This document shows positions 33,891 to 47,047 of a stretch of 64,000 nucleotides of DNA, in pieces. Made by a program: the position numbers and the translations under genes. Origin of the DNA: Anthopleura xanthogrammica (Eukaryota > Cnidaria > Anthozoa > Actiniaria > Actiniidae); NCBI GenBank assembly GCA_964019055.1, contig OZ025216.1, positions 6,935,840-6,999,839 of the forward strand. Reading direction: 5' to 3'. The notes under the pieces are model-generated. The model saw nothing but the letters and a program-made list of their open reading frames with translations, was not told where the DNA came from and ran no database searches. How positions within the stretch are numbered: position 1 is the first letter of the stretch; every line of letters begins with the position of its first letter.

Positions 33891-36800
33891 GCGTTTAGCA
33901 GTGAAAACGTCGTGTTTGGACCAAGAGAAAATTCTCAGCAAAATTCCAATTTGGTCAGCAAAAAACAGTTTTTTTGACCAAAAAGCACCTATTCTCAGCC
34001 AAAACCCCATTTTTTTTCGCCAAAAAGTCGTGTTTTTATCTCAAGAGGTATTTTCAGGAGCAAAAAGTGGGGGTTTCAGCCAACCGGTCACGCCGTCAGC
34101 GAAAAACCTGGTTTTGAGAGCCAAAATAGCCATTTTTCAGTTTTTGGGGCTAAAAAGGTTTTTTTTCCAGCAAAACAGTGTTTTGGACACCGAAAATGTG
34201 CTTTTCTCGGCCAAAGGGTGCGTTTAGCAGTGAAAACGTCGTGTTTGGACCAAGAGAAAATTCTCAGCAAAATTCCAATTTGGTCAGCAAAAAACAGTTT
34301 TTTTGACCAAAAAGCACCTATTCTCAGCCAAAACCCCATTTTTTTTCGCCAAAAAGTCGTGTTTTTATCTCGAGGTATTTTCAGGAGCAAAAAGTGAGGG
34401 TTTCAGCCAACCGGTCACGCCGTCAGCGAAAAACCTGGTTTTGAGAGCCAAAATAGCCATTTTTCAGTTTTTGGGGCTAAAAAGGTTTTTTTCCCAGCAA
34501 AACAGTGTTTTGGACACCGAAAATGTGCTTTTCTCGGCCAAAGGGTGCGTTTAGCAGTGAAAACGTCGTGTTTGGACCAAGAGAAAATTCTCAGCAAAAT
34601 TCCAATTTGGTCAGCAAAAAACAGTTTTTTTGACCAAAAAGCACCTATTCTCAGCCAAAACCCCATTTTTTTTCGCCAAAAAGTCGTGTTTTTATCTCAA
34701 GAGGTATTTTCAGGAGCAAAATGTGGGGGTTTCAGCCAACCGGTCACGCCGTCAGCGAAAAACCTGGTTTTGAGAGCCAAAATAGCCATTTTTCAGTTTT
34801 TGGGGCTAAAAAGGTTTTTTTTCCAGCAAAACAGTGTTTTGGACACCGAAAATGTGCTTTTCTCGGCCAAAGGGTGCGTTTAGCAGTGAAAACGTCGTGT
34901 TTGGACCAAGAGAAAATTCTCAGCAAAATTCCAATTTGGTCAGCAAAAAACAGTTTTTTTGACCAAAAAGCACCTATTCTCAGCCAAAACCCCATTTTTT
35001 TTCGCCAAAAAGTCGTGTTTTTATCTCAAGAGGTATTTTCAGGAGCAAAAAGTGGGGGTTTGAGCCAACCGGTCACGCCGTCAGCGAAAAACCTGGTTTT
35101 GAGAGCCAAAATAGCCATTTTTCAGTTTTTGGGGCTAAAAAGGTTTTTTTCCCAGCAAAACAGTGTTTTGGACACCGAAAATGTGCTTTTCTCGGCCAAA
35201 GGGGGCGTTTAGCAGTGAAAACGTCGTGTTTGGACCAAGAGAAAATTCTCAGCAAAATTCCAATTTGGTCAGCAAAAAACAGTTTTTTTGACCAAAAAGC
35301 ACCTATTCTCAGCCAAAACCCCATTTTTTTTCGCCAAAAAGTCGTGTTTTTATCTCAAGAGGTATTTTCAGGAGCAAAATGTGGGGGTTTCAGCCAACCG
35401 GTCACGCCGTCAGCGAAAAACCTGGTTTTGAGAGCCAAAATAGCCATTTTTCAGTTTTTGGGGCTAAAAAGGTTTTTTTTCCAGCAAAACAGTGTTTTGG
35501 ACACCGAAAATGTGCTTTTCTCGGCCAAAGGGTGCGTTTAGCAGTGAAAACGTCGTGTTTGGACCAAGAGAAAATTCTCAGCAAAATTCCAATTTGGTCA
35601 GCAAAAAACAGTTTTTTTGACCAAAAAGCACCTATTCTCAGCCAAAACCCCATTTTTTTTCGCCAAAAAGTCGTGTTTTTATCTCAAGAGGTATTTTCAG
35701 GAGCAAAAAGTGGGGGTTTGAGCCAACCGGTCACGCCGTCAGCGAAAAACCTGGTTTTGAGAGCCAAAATAGCCATTTTTCAGTTTTTGGGGCTAAAAAG
35801 GTTTTTTTCCCAGCAAAACAGTGTTTTGGACACCGAAAATGTACTTTTCTCGGCCAAAGGGGGCGTTTAGCAGTGAAAACGTCGTGTTTGGACCAAGAGA
35901 AAATTCTCAGCAAAATTCCAATTTGGTCAGCAAAAAACAGTTTTTTTGACCAAAAAGCACCTATTCTCAGCCAAAACCCCATTTTTTTTCGCCAAAAAGT
36001 CGTGTTTTTATCTCAAGAGGTATTTTCAGGAGCAAAAAGTGGGGGTTTCAGCCAACCGGTCACGCCGTCAGCGAAAAACCTGGTTTTGAGAGCCAAAATA
36101 GCCATTTTTCAGTTTTTGGGGCTAAAAAGGTTTTTTTCCCAGCAAAACAGTGTTTTGGACACCGAAAATGTACTTTTCTCGGCCAAAGGGGGCGTTTAGC
36201 AGTGAAAACGTCGTGTTTGGACCAAGAGAAAATTCTCAGCAAAATTCCAATTTGGTCAGCAAAAAACAGTTTTTTTGACCAAAAAGCACCTATTCTCAGC
36301 CAAAACCCCATTTTTTTTCGCCAAAAAGTCGTGTTTTTATCTCAAGAGGTATTTTCAGGAGCAAAATGTGGGGGTTTCAGCCAACCGGTCACGCCGTCAG
36401 CGAAAAACCTGGTTTTGAGAGCCAAAATAGCCATTTTTCAGTTTTTGGGGCTAAAAAGGTTTTTTTTCCAGCAAAACAGTGTTTTGGACACCGAAAATGT
36501 GCTTTTCTCGGCCAAAGGGTGCGTTTAGCAGTGAAAACGTCGTGTTTGGACCAAGAGAAAATTCTCAGCAAAATTCCAATTTGGTCAGCAAAAAACAGTT
36601 TTTTTGACCAAAAAGCACCTATTCTCAGCCAAAACCCCATTTTTTTTCGCCAAAAAGTCGTGCTTTTATCTCAAGAGGTATTTTCAGGAGCAAAAAGTGG
36701 GGGTTTCAGCCAACCGGTCACGCCGTCAGCGAAAAACCTGGTTTTGAGAGCCAAAATAGCCATTTTTCAGTTTTTGGGGCTAAAAAGGTTTTTTTCCCAG

Positions 36801-37505
36801 CAAAACAGTGTTTTGGACACCGAAAATGTGCTTTTCTCGGCCAAAGGGTGCGTTTAGCAGTGAAAACGTCGTGTTTGGACCAAGAGAAAATTCTCAGCAA
36901 AATTCCAATTTGGTCAGCAAAAAACAGTTTTTTTGACCAAAAAGCACCTATTCTCAGCCAAAACCCCATTTTTTTTCGCCAAAAAGTCGTGTTTTTATCT
37001 CAAGAGGTATTTTCAGGAGCAAAAAGTGGGGGTTTCAGCCAACCGGTCACGCCGTCAGCGAAAAACCTGGTTTTGAGAGCCAAAATAGCCATTTTTCAGT
37101 TTTTGGGGCTAAAAAGGTTTTTTTTCCAGCAAAACAGTGTTTTGGACACCGAAAATGTGCTTTTCTCGGCCAAAGGGTGCGTTTAGCAGTGAAAACGTCG
37201 TGTTTGGACCAAGAGAAAATTCTCAGCAAAATTCCAATTTGGTCAGCAAAAAACAGTTTTTTTGACCAAAAAGCACCTATTCTCAGCCAAAACCCCATTT
37301 TTTTTCGCCAAAAAGTCGTGTTTTTATCTCGAGGTATTTTCAGGAGCAAAAAGTGAGGGTTTCAGCCAACCGGTCACGCCGTCAGCGAAAAACCTGGTTT
37401 TGAGAGCCAAAATAGCCATTTTTCAGTTTTTGGGGCTAAAAAGGTTTTTTTCCCAGCAAAACAGTGTTTTGGACACCGAAAATGTGCTTTTCTCGGCCAA
37501 AGGGT
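33891..37505. repeat. Nested two-copy and nine-copy repeats
   Basis: The pair starting 33891 (GGTTTTTTTTCC) and 34220 (CTCGAGG with GTGAGGG, 327 bp) recurs at 36850 and 37179, an offset of 2,959 bp (nine copies). Between them a dimer recurs: a copy with AAAATGTGGGG and GGTTTTTTTTCC (34547, 35205, 36192) followed by one ending AAAGGGGGCG (34876, 35534). The 35534 copy and the following 35863 copy share ATGTACTTTTC and GGGGGCG, indicating a single-monomer duplication inside the dimer series. GTTTGAGCC marks 34876 and 35534 but not 35863. Confidence 0.8.
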
Positions 37506-40500
37506 GCGTTTAGCAGTGAAAACGTCGTGTTTGGACCAAGAGAAAATTCTCAGCAAAATTCCAATTTGGTCAGCAAAAAACAGTTTTTTTGACCAAAAAG
37601 CACCTATTCTCAGCCAAAAGCCCATTTTTTTTCGCCAAAAAGTCGTGTTTTTATCTCAAGAGGTATTTTCAGGAGCAAAAAGTGGGGGTTTCAGCCAACC
37701 GGTCACGCCGTCAGCGAAAAACCTGGTTTTGAGAGCCAAAATAGCCATTTTTCAGTTTTTGGGGCTAAAAAGGTTTTTTTCCCAGCAAAACAGTGTTTTG
37801 GACACCGAAAATGTGCTTTTCTCGGCCAAAGGGTGCGTTTAGCAGTGAAAACGTCGTGTTTGGACCAAGAGAAAATTCTCAGCAAAATTCCAATTTGCTC
37901 AGCAAAAAACAGTTTTTTTGACCAAAAAGCACCTATTCTCAGCCAAAACCCCATTTTTTTTCGCCAAAAAGTCGTGTTTTTATCTCAAGAGGTATTTTCA
38001 GGAGCAAAAAGTGGGGGTTTCAGCCAACCGGTCACGCCGTCAGCGAAAAACCTGGTTTTGAGAGCCAAAATAGCCATTTTTCAGTTTTTGGGGCTAAAAA
38101 GGTTTTTTCCCCAGCAAAACAGTGTTTTGGACACCGAAAATGTGCTTTTCTCGGCCAAAGGGTGCGTTTAGCAGTGAAAACGTCGTGTTTGGACCAAGAG
38201 AAAATTCTCAGCAAAATTCCAATTTGGTCAGCAAAAAACAGTTTTTTTGACCAAAAAGCACCTATTCTCAGCCAAAAGCCCAATTTTTTTTTTGCCAAAA
38301 AGTCGTGTTTTTATCTCGAGGTATTTTCAGGAGCAAAAAGTGGGGCTTTCAGCCAACCGGTCACGCCGTCAGCGAAAAACCTGGTTTTGAGAGCCAAAAT
38401 AGCCATTTTTCAGTTTTTGGGGCTAAAAAGGTTTTTTTCCCAGCAAAACAGTGTTTTGGACACCGAAAATGTGCTTTTCTCGGCCAAAGGGTGCGTTTAG
38501 CAGTGAAAACGTCGTGTTTGGACCAAGAGAAAATTCTCAGCAAAATTCCAATTTGGTCAGCAAAAAACAGTTTTTTTGACCAAAAAGCACCTATTCTCAG
38601 CCAAAACCCCATTTTTTTTCGCCAAAAAGTCGTGTTTTTATCTCAAGAGGGATTTTCAGGAGCAAAAAGTGGGGGTTTCAGCCAACCGGTCACGCCGTCA
38701 GCGAAAAACCTGGTTTTGAGAGCCAAAATAGCCATTTTTCAGTTTTTGGGGCTAAAAAGGTTTTTTTCCCAGCAAAACAGTGTTTTGGACACCGAAAATG
38801 TGCTTTTCTCGGCCAAAGGGTGCGTTTAGCAGTGAAAACGTCGTGTTTGGACCAAGAGAAAATTCTCAGCAAAATTCCAATTTGGTCAGCAAAAAACAGT
38901 TTTTTTGACCAAAAAGCACCTATTCTCAGCCAAAACCCCATTTTTTTTCGCCAAAAAGTCGTGTTTTTATCTCAAGAGGGATTTTCAGGAGCAAAAAGTG
39001 GGGGTTTCAGCCAACCGGTCACGCCGTCAGCGAAAAACCTGGTTTTGAGAGCCAAAATAGCCATTTTTCAGTTTTTGGGGCTAAAAAGGTTTTTTTCCCA
39101 GCAAAACAGTGTTTTGGACACCGAAAATGTGCTTTTCTCGGCCAAAGGGTGCGTTTAGCAGTGAAAACGTCGTGTTTGGACCAAGAGAAAATTCTCAGCA
39201 AAATTCCAATTTGGTCAGCAAAAAACAGTTTTTTTGACCAAAAAGCACCTATTCTCAGCCAAAACCCCATTTTTTTTCGCCAAAAAGTCGTGTTTTTATC
39301 TCAAGAGGTATTTTCAGGAGCAAAAAGTGGGGGTTTCAGCCAACCGGTCACGCCGTCAGTGAAAAACCTGGTTTTGAGAGCCAAAATAGCCATTTTTCAG
39401 TTTTTGGGGCTAAAAAGGTTTTTTTTCCCAGCAAAACAGTGTTTTGGACACCGAAAATGTGCTTTTCTCGGCCAAAGGGTGCGTTTAGCAGTGAAAACGT
39501 CGTGTTTGGACCAAGAGAAAATTCTCAGCAAAATTCCAATTTGGTCAGCAAAAAACAGTTTTTTTGACCAAAAAGCACCTATTCTCAGCCAAAACCCCAT
39601 TTTTTTTCGCCAAAAAGTCGTGTTTTTATCTCAAGAGGTATTTTCAGGAGCAAAAAGTGGGGGTTTCAGCCAACCGGTCACGCCGTCAGCGAAAAACCTG
39701 GTTTTGAGAGCCAAAATAGCCATTTTTCAGTTTTTGGGGCTAAAAAGGTTTTTTTCCCAGCAAAACAGTGTTTTGGACACCGAAAATGTGCTTTTCTCGG
39801 CCAAAGGGTGCGTTTAGCAGTGAAAACGTCGTGTTTGGACCAAGAGAAAATTCTCAGCAAAATTCCAATTTGGTCAGCAAGAAACAGTTTTTTTGACCAA
39901 AAAGCACCTATTCTCAGCCAAAACCCCATTTTTTTTCGCCAAAAAGTCGTGTTTTTATCTCAAGAGGTATTTTCAGGAGCAAAAAGTGGGGGTTTCAGCC
40001 AACCGGTCACGCCGTCAGCGAAAAACCTGGTTTTGAGAGCCAAAATAGCCATTTTTCAGTTTTTGGGGCTAAAAAGGTTTTTTTCCCAGCAAAACAGTGT
40101 TTTGGACACCGAAAATGTGCTTTTCTCGGCCAAAGGGTGCGTTTAGCAGTGAAAACGTCGTGTTTGGACCAAGAGAAAATTCTCAGCAAAATTCCAATTT
40201 GGTCAGCAAAAAACAGTTTTTTTGACCAAAAAGCACCTATTCTCAGCCAAAACCCCATTTTTGTTCGCCAAAAAGTCGTGTTTTTATCTCAAGAGGTATT
40301 TTCAGGAGCAAAAAGTGGGGGTTTCAGCCAACCGGTCACGCCGTCAGCGAAAAACCTGGTTTTGAGAGCCAAAATAGCCATTTTTCAGTTTTTGGGGCTA
40401 AAAAGGTTTTTTTCCCAGCAAAACAGTGTTTTGGACACCGAAAATGTGCTTTTCTCGGCCAAAGGGTGCGTTTAGCAGTGAAAACGTCGTGTTTGGACCA

Positions 40501-41126
40501 AGAGAAAATTCTCAGCAAAATTCCAATTTGGTCAGCAAAAAACAGTTTTTTTGACCAAAAAGCACCTATTCTCAGCCAAAACCCCATTTTTTTTCGCCAA
40601 AAAGTCGTGTTTTTATCTCAAGAGGTATTTTCAGGAGCAAAAAGTGGGGGTTTCAGCCAACCGGTCACGCCGTCAGCGAAAAACCTGGTTTTGAGAGCCA
40701 AAATAGCCATTTTTCAGTTTTTGGGGCTAAAAAGGTTTTTTTCCCAGCAAAACAGTGTTTTGGACACCGAAAATGTGCTTTTCTCGGCCAAAGGGTGCGT
40801 TTAGCAGTGAAAACGTCGTGTTTGGACCAAGAGAAAATTCTCAGCAAAATTCCAATTTGGTCAGCAAAAAACAGTTTTTTTGACCAAAAAGCACCTATTC
40901 TCAGCCAAAACCCCATTTTTTTTTCGCCAAAAAGTCGTGTTTTTATCTCAAGAGGGATTTTCAGGAGCAAAAAGTGGGGGTTTCAGCCAACCGGTCACGC
41001 CGTCAGCGAAAAACCTGGTTTTGAGAGCCAAAATAGCCATTTTTCAGTTTTTGGGGCTAAAAAGGTTTTTTTCCCAGCAAAACAGTGTTTTGGACACCGA
41101 AAATGTGCTTTTCTCGGCCAAAGGGT
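37506..41126. repeat. Mixed monomers with an unusual T10 copy
   Basis: Eleven copies. The copy at 38164 is notable: AGCCCAA is followed by ten T and GCC, a 2-bp gain, balanced by the 2-bp loss CTCGAGG, so it stays 329 bp. It also has GGGGCTTTC. GAGGGATT marks 38493, 38822 and 40797. The copy at 39151 is 330 bp (eight-T) and has GTCAGTGAAA. The copy at 37835 has TTTGCTCAGC, and 39810 has GCAAGAAACAG. The 40797 copy has a nine-T run. Confidence 0.7.
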
Positions 41127-42769
41127 GCGTTTAGCAGTGAAAACGTCGTGTTTGGACCAAGAGAAAATTCTCAGCAAAATTCCAATTTGGTCAGCAAAAA
41201 ACAGTTTTTTTGACCAAAAAGCACCTATTCTCAGCCAAAACCCCATTTTTTTTCGCCAAAAAGTCGTGTTTTTATCTCAAGAGGTATTTTCAGGAGCAAA
41301 AAGTGGGGGTTTCAGCCAACCGGTCACGCCGTCAGCGAAAAACCTGGTTTTGAGAGCCAAAATAGCCGTTTTTCAGTTTTTGGGGCTAAAAAGGTTTTTT
41401 TCCCAGCAAAACAGTGTTTTGGACACCGAAAATGTGCTTTTCTCGGCCAAAGGGTGCGTTTAGCAGTGAAAACGTCGTGTTTGGACCAAGAGAAAATTCT
41501 CAGCAAAATTCCAATTTGGTCAGCAAAAAACAGTTTTTTTGACCAAAAAGCACCTATTCTCAGCCAAAACCCCATTTTTTTTCACCAAAAAGTCGTGTTT
41601 TTATCTCAAGAGGTATTTTCAGGAGCAAAAAGTGGGGGTTTCAGCCAACCGGTCACGCCGTCAGCGAAAAACCTGGTTTTGAGAGCCAAAATACCCATTT
41701 TTCAGTTTTTGGGGCTAAAAAGGTTTTTTTCCCAGCAAAACAGTGTTTTGGACACCGAAAATGTGCTTTTCTCGGCCAAAGGGTGCGTTTAGCAGTGAAA
41801 ACGTCGTGTTTGGGCCAAGAGAAAATTCTCAGCAAAATTCCAATTTGGTCAGCAAAAAACAGTTTTTTTGACCAAAAAGCACCTATTCTCAGCCAAAACC
41901 CCATTTTTTTCGCCAAAAAGTCGTGTTTTTATCTCAAGAGGTATTTTCAGGAGCAAAAAGTGGGGGTTTCAGCCAACCGGTCACGCCGTCAGCGAAAAAC
42001 CTGGTTTTGAGAGCCAAAATAGCCGTTTTTCAGTTTTTGGGGCTAAAAAGGTTTTTTTCCCAGCAAAACAGTGTTTTGGACACCGAAAATGTGCTTTTCT
42101 CGGCCAAAGGGTGCGTTTAGCAGTGAAAACGTCGTGTTTGGACCAAGAGAAAATTCTCAGCAAAATTCCAATTTGGTCAGCAAAAAACAGTTTTTTTGAC
42201 CAAAAAGCACCTATTCTCAGCCAAAACCCCATTTTTTTTCACCAAAAAGTCGTGTTTTTATCTCAAGAGGTATTTTCAGGAGCAAAAAGTGGGGGTTTCA
42301 GCCAACCGGTCACGCCGTCAGCGAAAAACCTGGTTTTGAGAGCCAAAATACCCATTTTTCAGTTTTTGGGGCTAAAAAGGTTTTTTTCCCAGCAAAACAG
42401 TGTTTTGGACACCGAAAATGTGCTTTTCTCGGCCAAAGGGTGCGTTTAGCAGTGAAAACGTCGTGTTTGGGCCAAGAGAAAATTCTCAGCAAAATTCCAA
42501 TTTGGTCAGCAAAAAACAGTTTTTTTGACCAAAAAGCACCTATTCTCAGCCAAAACCCCATTTTTTTCGCCAAAAAGTCGTGTTTTTATCTCAAGAGGTA
42601 TTTTCAGGAGCAAAAAGTGGGGGTTTCAGCCAACCGGTCACGCCGTCAGCGAAAAACCTGGTTTTGAGAGCCAAAATAGCCATTTTTCAGTTTTTGGGGC
42701 TAAAAAGGTTTTTTTCCCAGCAAAACAGTGTTTTGGACACCGAAAATGTGCTTTTCTCGGCCAAAGGGT
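41127..42769. repeat. Two-copy higher-order repeat (657 bp) with CACC and GGGCC markers
   Basis: Dimers 41456-42112 and 42113-42769. The first member has TTTTCACCAAAA for TTTTCGCC and AAAATACCCATT for AAAATAGCC. The second has GTTTGGGCCAAG and a seven-T run, making it 328 bp. AGCCGTTTTTC occurs just before the first dimer (near 41368) and in its second member (near 42024), so the duplicated segment probably began in the 41127 copy. Confidence 0.8.
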
Positions 42770-45700
42770 GCGTTTAGCAGTGAAAACGTCGTGTTTGGAC
42801 CAAGAGAAAATTCTCAGCAAAATTCCAATTTGGTCAGCAAAAAACAGTTTTTTTGACCAAAAAGCACCTATTCTCAGCCAAAACCCCATTTTTTTTCGCC
42901 AAAAAGTCGTGTTTTTATCTCAAGAGGTATTTTCAGGAGCAAAAAGTGGGGGTTTCAGCCAACCGGTCACGCCGTCAGCGAAAAACCTGGTTTTGAGAGC
43001 CAAAATAGCCATTTTTCAGTTTTTGGGGCTAAAAAGGTTTTTTTCCCAGCAAAACAGTGTTTTGGACACCGAAAATGTGCTTTTCTCGGCCAAAGGGTGC
43101 GTTTAGCAGTGAAAACGTCGTGTTTGGACCAAGAGAAAATTCTCAGCAAAATTCCAATTTGGTCAGCAAAAAACAGTTTTTTTGACCAAAAAGCACCTAT
43201 TCTCAGCCAAAACCCCATTTTTTTTCGCCAAAAAGTCGTGTTTTTATCTCAAGAGGGATTTTCAGGAGCAAAAAGTGGGGGTTTCAGCCAACCGGTCACG
43301 CCCTCAGCGAAAAACCTGGTTTTGAGAGCCAAAATAGCCATTTTTCAGTTTTTGGGGCTAAAAAGGTTTTTTTCCCAGCAAAACAGTGTTTTGGACACCG
43401 AAAATGTGCTTTTCTCGGCCAAAGGGTGCGTTTAGCAGTGAAAACGTCGTGTTTGGACCAAGAGAAAATTCTCAGCAAAATTCCAATTTGGTCAGCAAAA
43501 AACAGTTTTTTTGACCAAAAAGCACCTATTCTCAGCCAAAACCCCATTTTTTTTCGCCAAAAAGTCGTGTTTTTATCTCAAGAGGTATTTTCAGGAGCAA
43601 AAAGTGGGGGTTTGAGCCAACCGGTCACGCCGTCAGCGAAAAACCTGGTTTTGAGAGCCAAAATAGCCATTTTTCAGTTTTTGGGGCTAAAAAGGTTTTT
43701 TTCCCAGCAAAACAGTGTTTTGGACACCGAAAATGTGCTTTTCTCGGCCAAAGGGTGCGTTTAGCAGTGAAAACGTCGTGTTTGGACCAAGAGAAAATTC
43801 TCAGCAAAATTCCAATTTGGTCAGCAAAAAACAGTTTTTTTGACCAAAAAGCACCTATTCTCAGCCAAAACACTATTTTTTTTTCGCCAAAAAGTCGTGT
43901 TTTTATCTCAAGAGGGATTTTCAGGAGCAAAAAGTGGGGGTTTCAGCCAACCGGTCACGCCGTCAGCGAAAAACCTGGTTTTGAGAGCCAAAATAGCCAT
44001 TTTTCAGTTTTTGGGGCTAAAAAGGTTTTTTTCCCAGCAAAACAGTGTTTTGGACACCGAAAATGTGCTTTTCTCGGCCAAAGGGTGCGTTTAGCAGTGA
44101 AAACGTCGTGTTTGGACCAAGAGAAAATTCTCAGCAAAATTCCAATTTGGTCAGCAAAAAACAGTTTTTTTGACCAAAAAGCACCTATTCTCAGCCAAAA
44201 CCCCATTTTTTTTCGCCAAAAAGTCGTGTTTTTATCTCAAAGGGTATTTTCAGGAGCAAAAAGTGGGGGTTTCAGCCAACCGGTCACGCCGTCAGCGAAA
44301 AACCTGGTTTTGAGAGCCAAAATAGCCATTTATCAGTTTTTGGGGCTAAAAAGGTTTTTTTCTCAGCAAAACAGTGTTTTGGACACCGAAAATGTGCTTT
44401 TCTCGGCCAAAGGGTGCGTTTAGCAGTGAAAACGTCGTGTTTGGACCAAGAGAAAATTCTCAGCAAAATTCCAATTTGGTCAGCAAAAAACAGTTTTTTT
44501 GACCAAAAAGCACCTATTCTCAGCCAAAACCCCATTTTTTTTTACCAAAAAGTCGTGTTTTTATCTCAAGAGGTATTTTCAGGAGCAAAAAGTGGGGGTT
44601 TCAGCCAACCGGTCACGCCGTCAGCGAAAAACCTGGTTTTGAGAGCCAAAATACCCATTTTTCAGTTTTTGGGGCTAAAAAGGTTTTTTTCCCAGCAAAA
44701 CAGTGTTTTGGACACCGAAAATGTGCTTTTCTCGGCCAAAGGGTGCGTTTAGCAGTGAAAACGTCGTGTTTGGGCCAAGAGAAAATTCTCAGCAAAATTC
44801 CAATTTGGTCAGCAAAAAACAGTTTTTTTGACCAAAAAGCACCTATTCTCAGCCAAAACCCCATTTTTTTTCGCCAAAAAGTCGTGTTTTTATCTCAAGA
44901 GGTATTTTCAGGAGCAAAAAGTGGGGGTTTCAGCCAACCGGTCACGCCGTCAGCGAAAAACCTGGTTTTGAGAGCCAAAATAGCCATTTTTCAGTTTTTG
45001 GGGCTAAAAAGGTTTTTTTCCCAGCAAAACAGTGTTTTGGACACCGAAAATGTGCTTTTCTCGGCCAAAGGGTGCGTTTAGCAGTGAAAACGTCGTGTTT
45101 GGACCAAGAGAAAATTCTCAGCAAAATTCCAATTTGGTCAGCAAAAAACAGTTTTTTTGACCAAAAAGCACCTATTCTCAGCCAAAACCCCATTTTTTTT
45201 CGCCAAAAAGTCGTGTTTTTATCTCAAGAGGTATTTTCAGGAGCAAAAAGTGGGGGTTTGAGCCAACCGGTCACGCCGTCAGCGAAAAACCTGGTTTTGA
45301 GAGCCAAAATAGCCATTTTTCAGTTTTTGGGGCTAAAAAGGTTTTTTTCCCAGCAAAACAGTGTTTTGGACACCGAAAATGTGCTTTTCTCGGCCAAAGG
45401 GTGCGTTTAGCAGTGAAAACGTCGTGTTTGGACCAAGAGAAAATTCTCAGCAAAATTCCAATTTGGTCAGCAAAAAACAGTTTTTTTGACCAAAAAGCAC
45501 CTATTCTCAGCCAAAACCCCATTTTTTTTCGCCAAAAAGTCGTGTTTTTATCTCAAGAGGTATTTTCAGGAGCAAAAAGTGGGGGTTTCAGCCAACCGGT
45601 CACGCCGTCAGCGAAAAACCTGGTTTTGAGAGCCAAAATAGCCATTTTTCAGTTTTTGGGGCTAAAAAGGTTTTTTTCCCAGCAAAACAGTGTTTTGGAC

Positions 45701-47047
45701 ACCGAAAATGTGCTTTTCTCGGCCAAAGGGTGCGTTTAGCAGTGAAAACGTCGTGTTTGGACCAAGAGAAAATTCTCAGCAAAATTCCAATTTGGTCAGC
45801 AAAAAACAGTTTTTTTGACCAAAAAGCACCTATTCTCAGCCAAAACCCCATTTTTTTTCGCCAAAAAGTCGTGTTTTTATCTCAAGAGGTATTTTCAGGA
45901 GCAAAAAGTGGGGGTTTGAGCCAACCGGTCACGCCGTCAGCGAAAAACCTGGTTTTGAGAGCCAAAATAGCCATTTTTCAGTTTTTGGGGCTAAAAAGGT
46001 TTTTTTCCCAGCAAAACAGTGTTTTGGACACCGAAAATGTGCTTTTCTCGGCCAAAGGGTGCGTTTAGCAGTGAAAACGTCGTGTTTGGACCAAGAGAAA
46101 ATTCTCAGCAAAATTCCAATTTGGTCAGCAAAAAACAGTTTTTTTGACCAAAAAGCACCTATTCTCAGCCAAAACCCCATTTTTTTTCGCCAAAAAGTCG
46201 TGTTTTTATCTCAAGAGGTATTTTCAGGAGCAAAAAGTGGGGGTTTCAGCCAACCGGTCACGCCGTCAGCGAAAAACCTGGTTTTGAGAGCCAAAATAGC
46301 CATTTTTCAGTTTTTGGGGCTAAAAAGGTTTCTTTCCCAGCAAAACAGTGTTTTGGACACCGAAAATGTGCTTTTGTCGGCCAAAGGGTGCGTTTAGCAG
46401 TGAAAACGTCGTGTTTGGACCAAGAGAAAATTCTCAGCAAAATTCCAATTTGGTCAGCAAAAAACAGTTTTTTTGACCAAAAAGCACCTATTCTCAGCCA
46501 AAACCCCATTTTTTTTCGCCAAAAAGTCGTGTTTTTATCTCAAGAGGTATTTTCAGGAGCAAAAAGTGGGGGTTTCAGCCAACCGGTCACGCCGTCAGCG
46601 AAAAACCTGGTTTTGAGAGCCAAAATAGCCATTTTTCAGTTTTTGGGGCTAAAAAGGTTTTTTTCCCAGCAAAACAGTGTTTTGGACACCGAAAATGTGC
46701 TTTTCTCGGCCAAAGGGTGCGTTTAGCAGTGAAAACGTCGTGTTTGGACCAAGAGAAAATTCTCAGCAAAATTCCAATTTGGTCAGCAAAAAACAGTTTT
46801 TTTGACCAAAAAGCACCTATTCTCAGCCAAAACCCCATTTTTTTTCGCCAAAAAGTCGTGTTTTTATCTCAAGAGGTATTTTCAGGAGCAAAAAGTGGGG
46901 GTTTCAGCCAACCGGTCACGCCGTCAGCGAAAAACCTGGTTTTGAGAGCCAAAATAGCCATTTTTCAGTTTTTGGGGCTAAAAAGGTTTTTTTCCCAGCA
47001 AAACAGTGTTTTGGACACCGAAAATGTGCTTTTGTCGGCCAAAGGGT
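42770..47047. repeat. Mixed monomers including a displaced dimer copy at 44416-45073
   Basis: Thirteen copies. The pair 44416-45073 repeats the preceding dimer's AATACCC and GTTTGGGCC markers in order, but with TTTACC for TCACC and an eight-T run in its second member. GTTTGAGCC marks 43428, 45074 and 45732, the last two forming a dimer with a consensus copy. The 43757 copy has AACACTATTT and a nine-T run. The 44087 copy has CTCAAAGGG, TTTATCAG and TTTCTCAGC, all private. CTTTTGTCGG at 46061 and 46719, and GTTTCTTTCCC at 46061, announce block D2. Confidence 0.7.
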
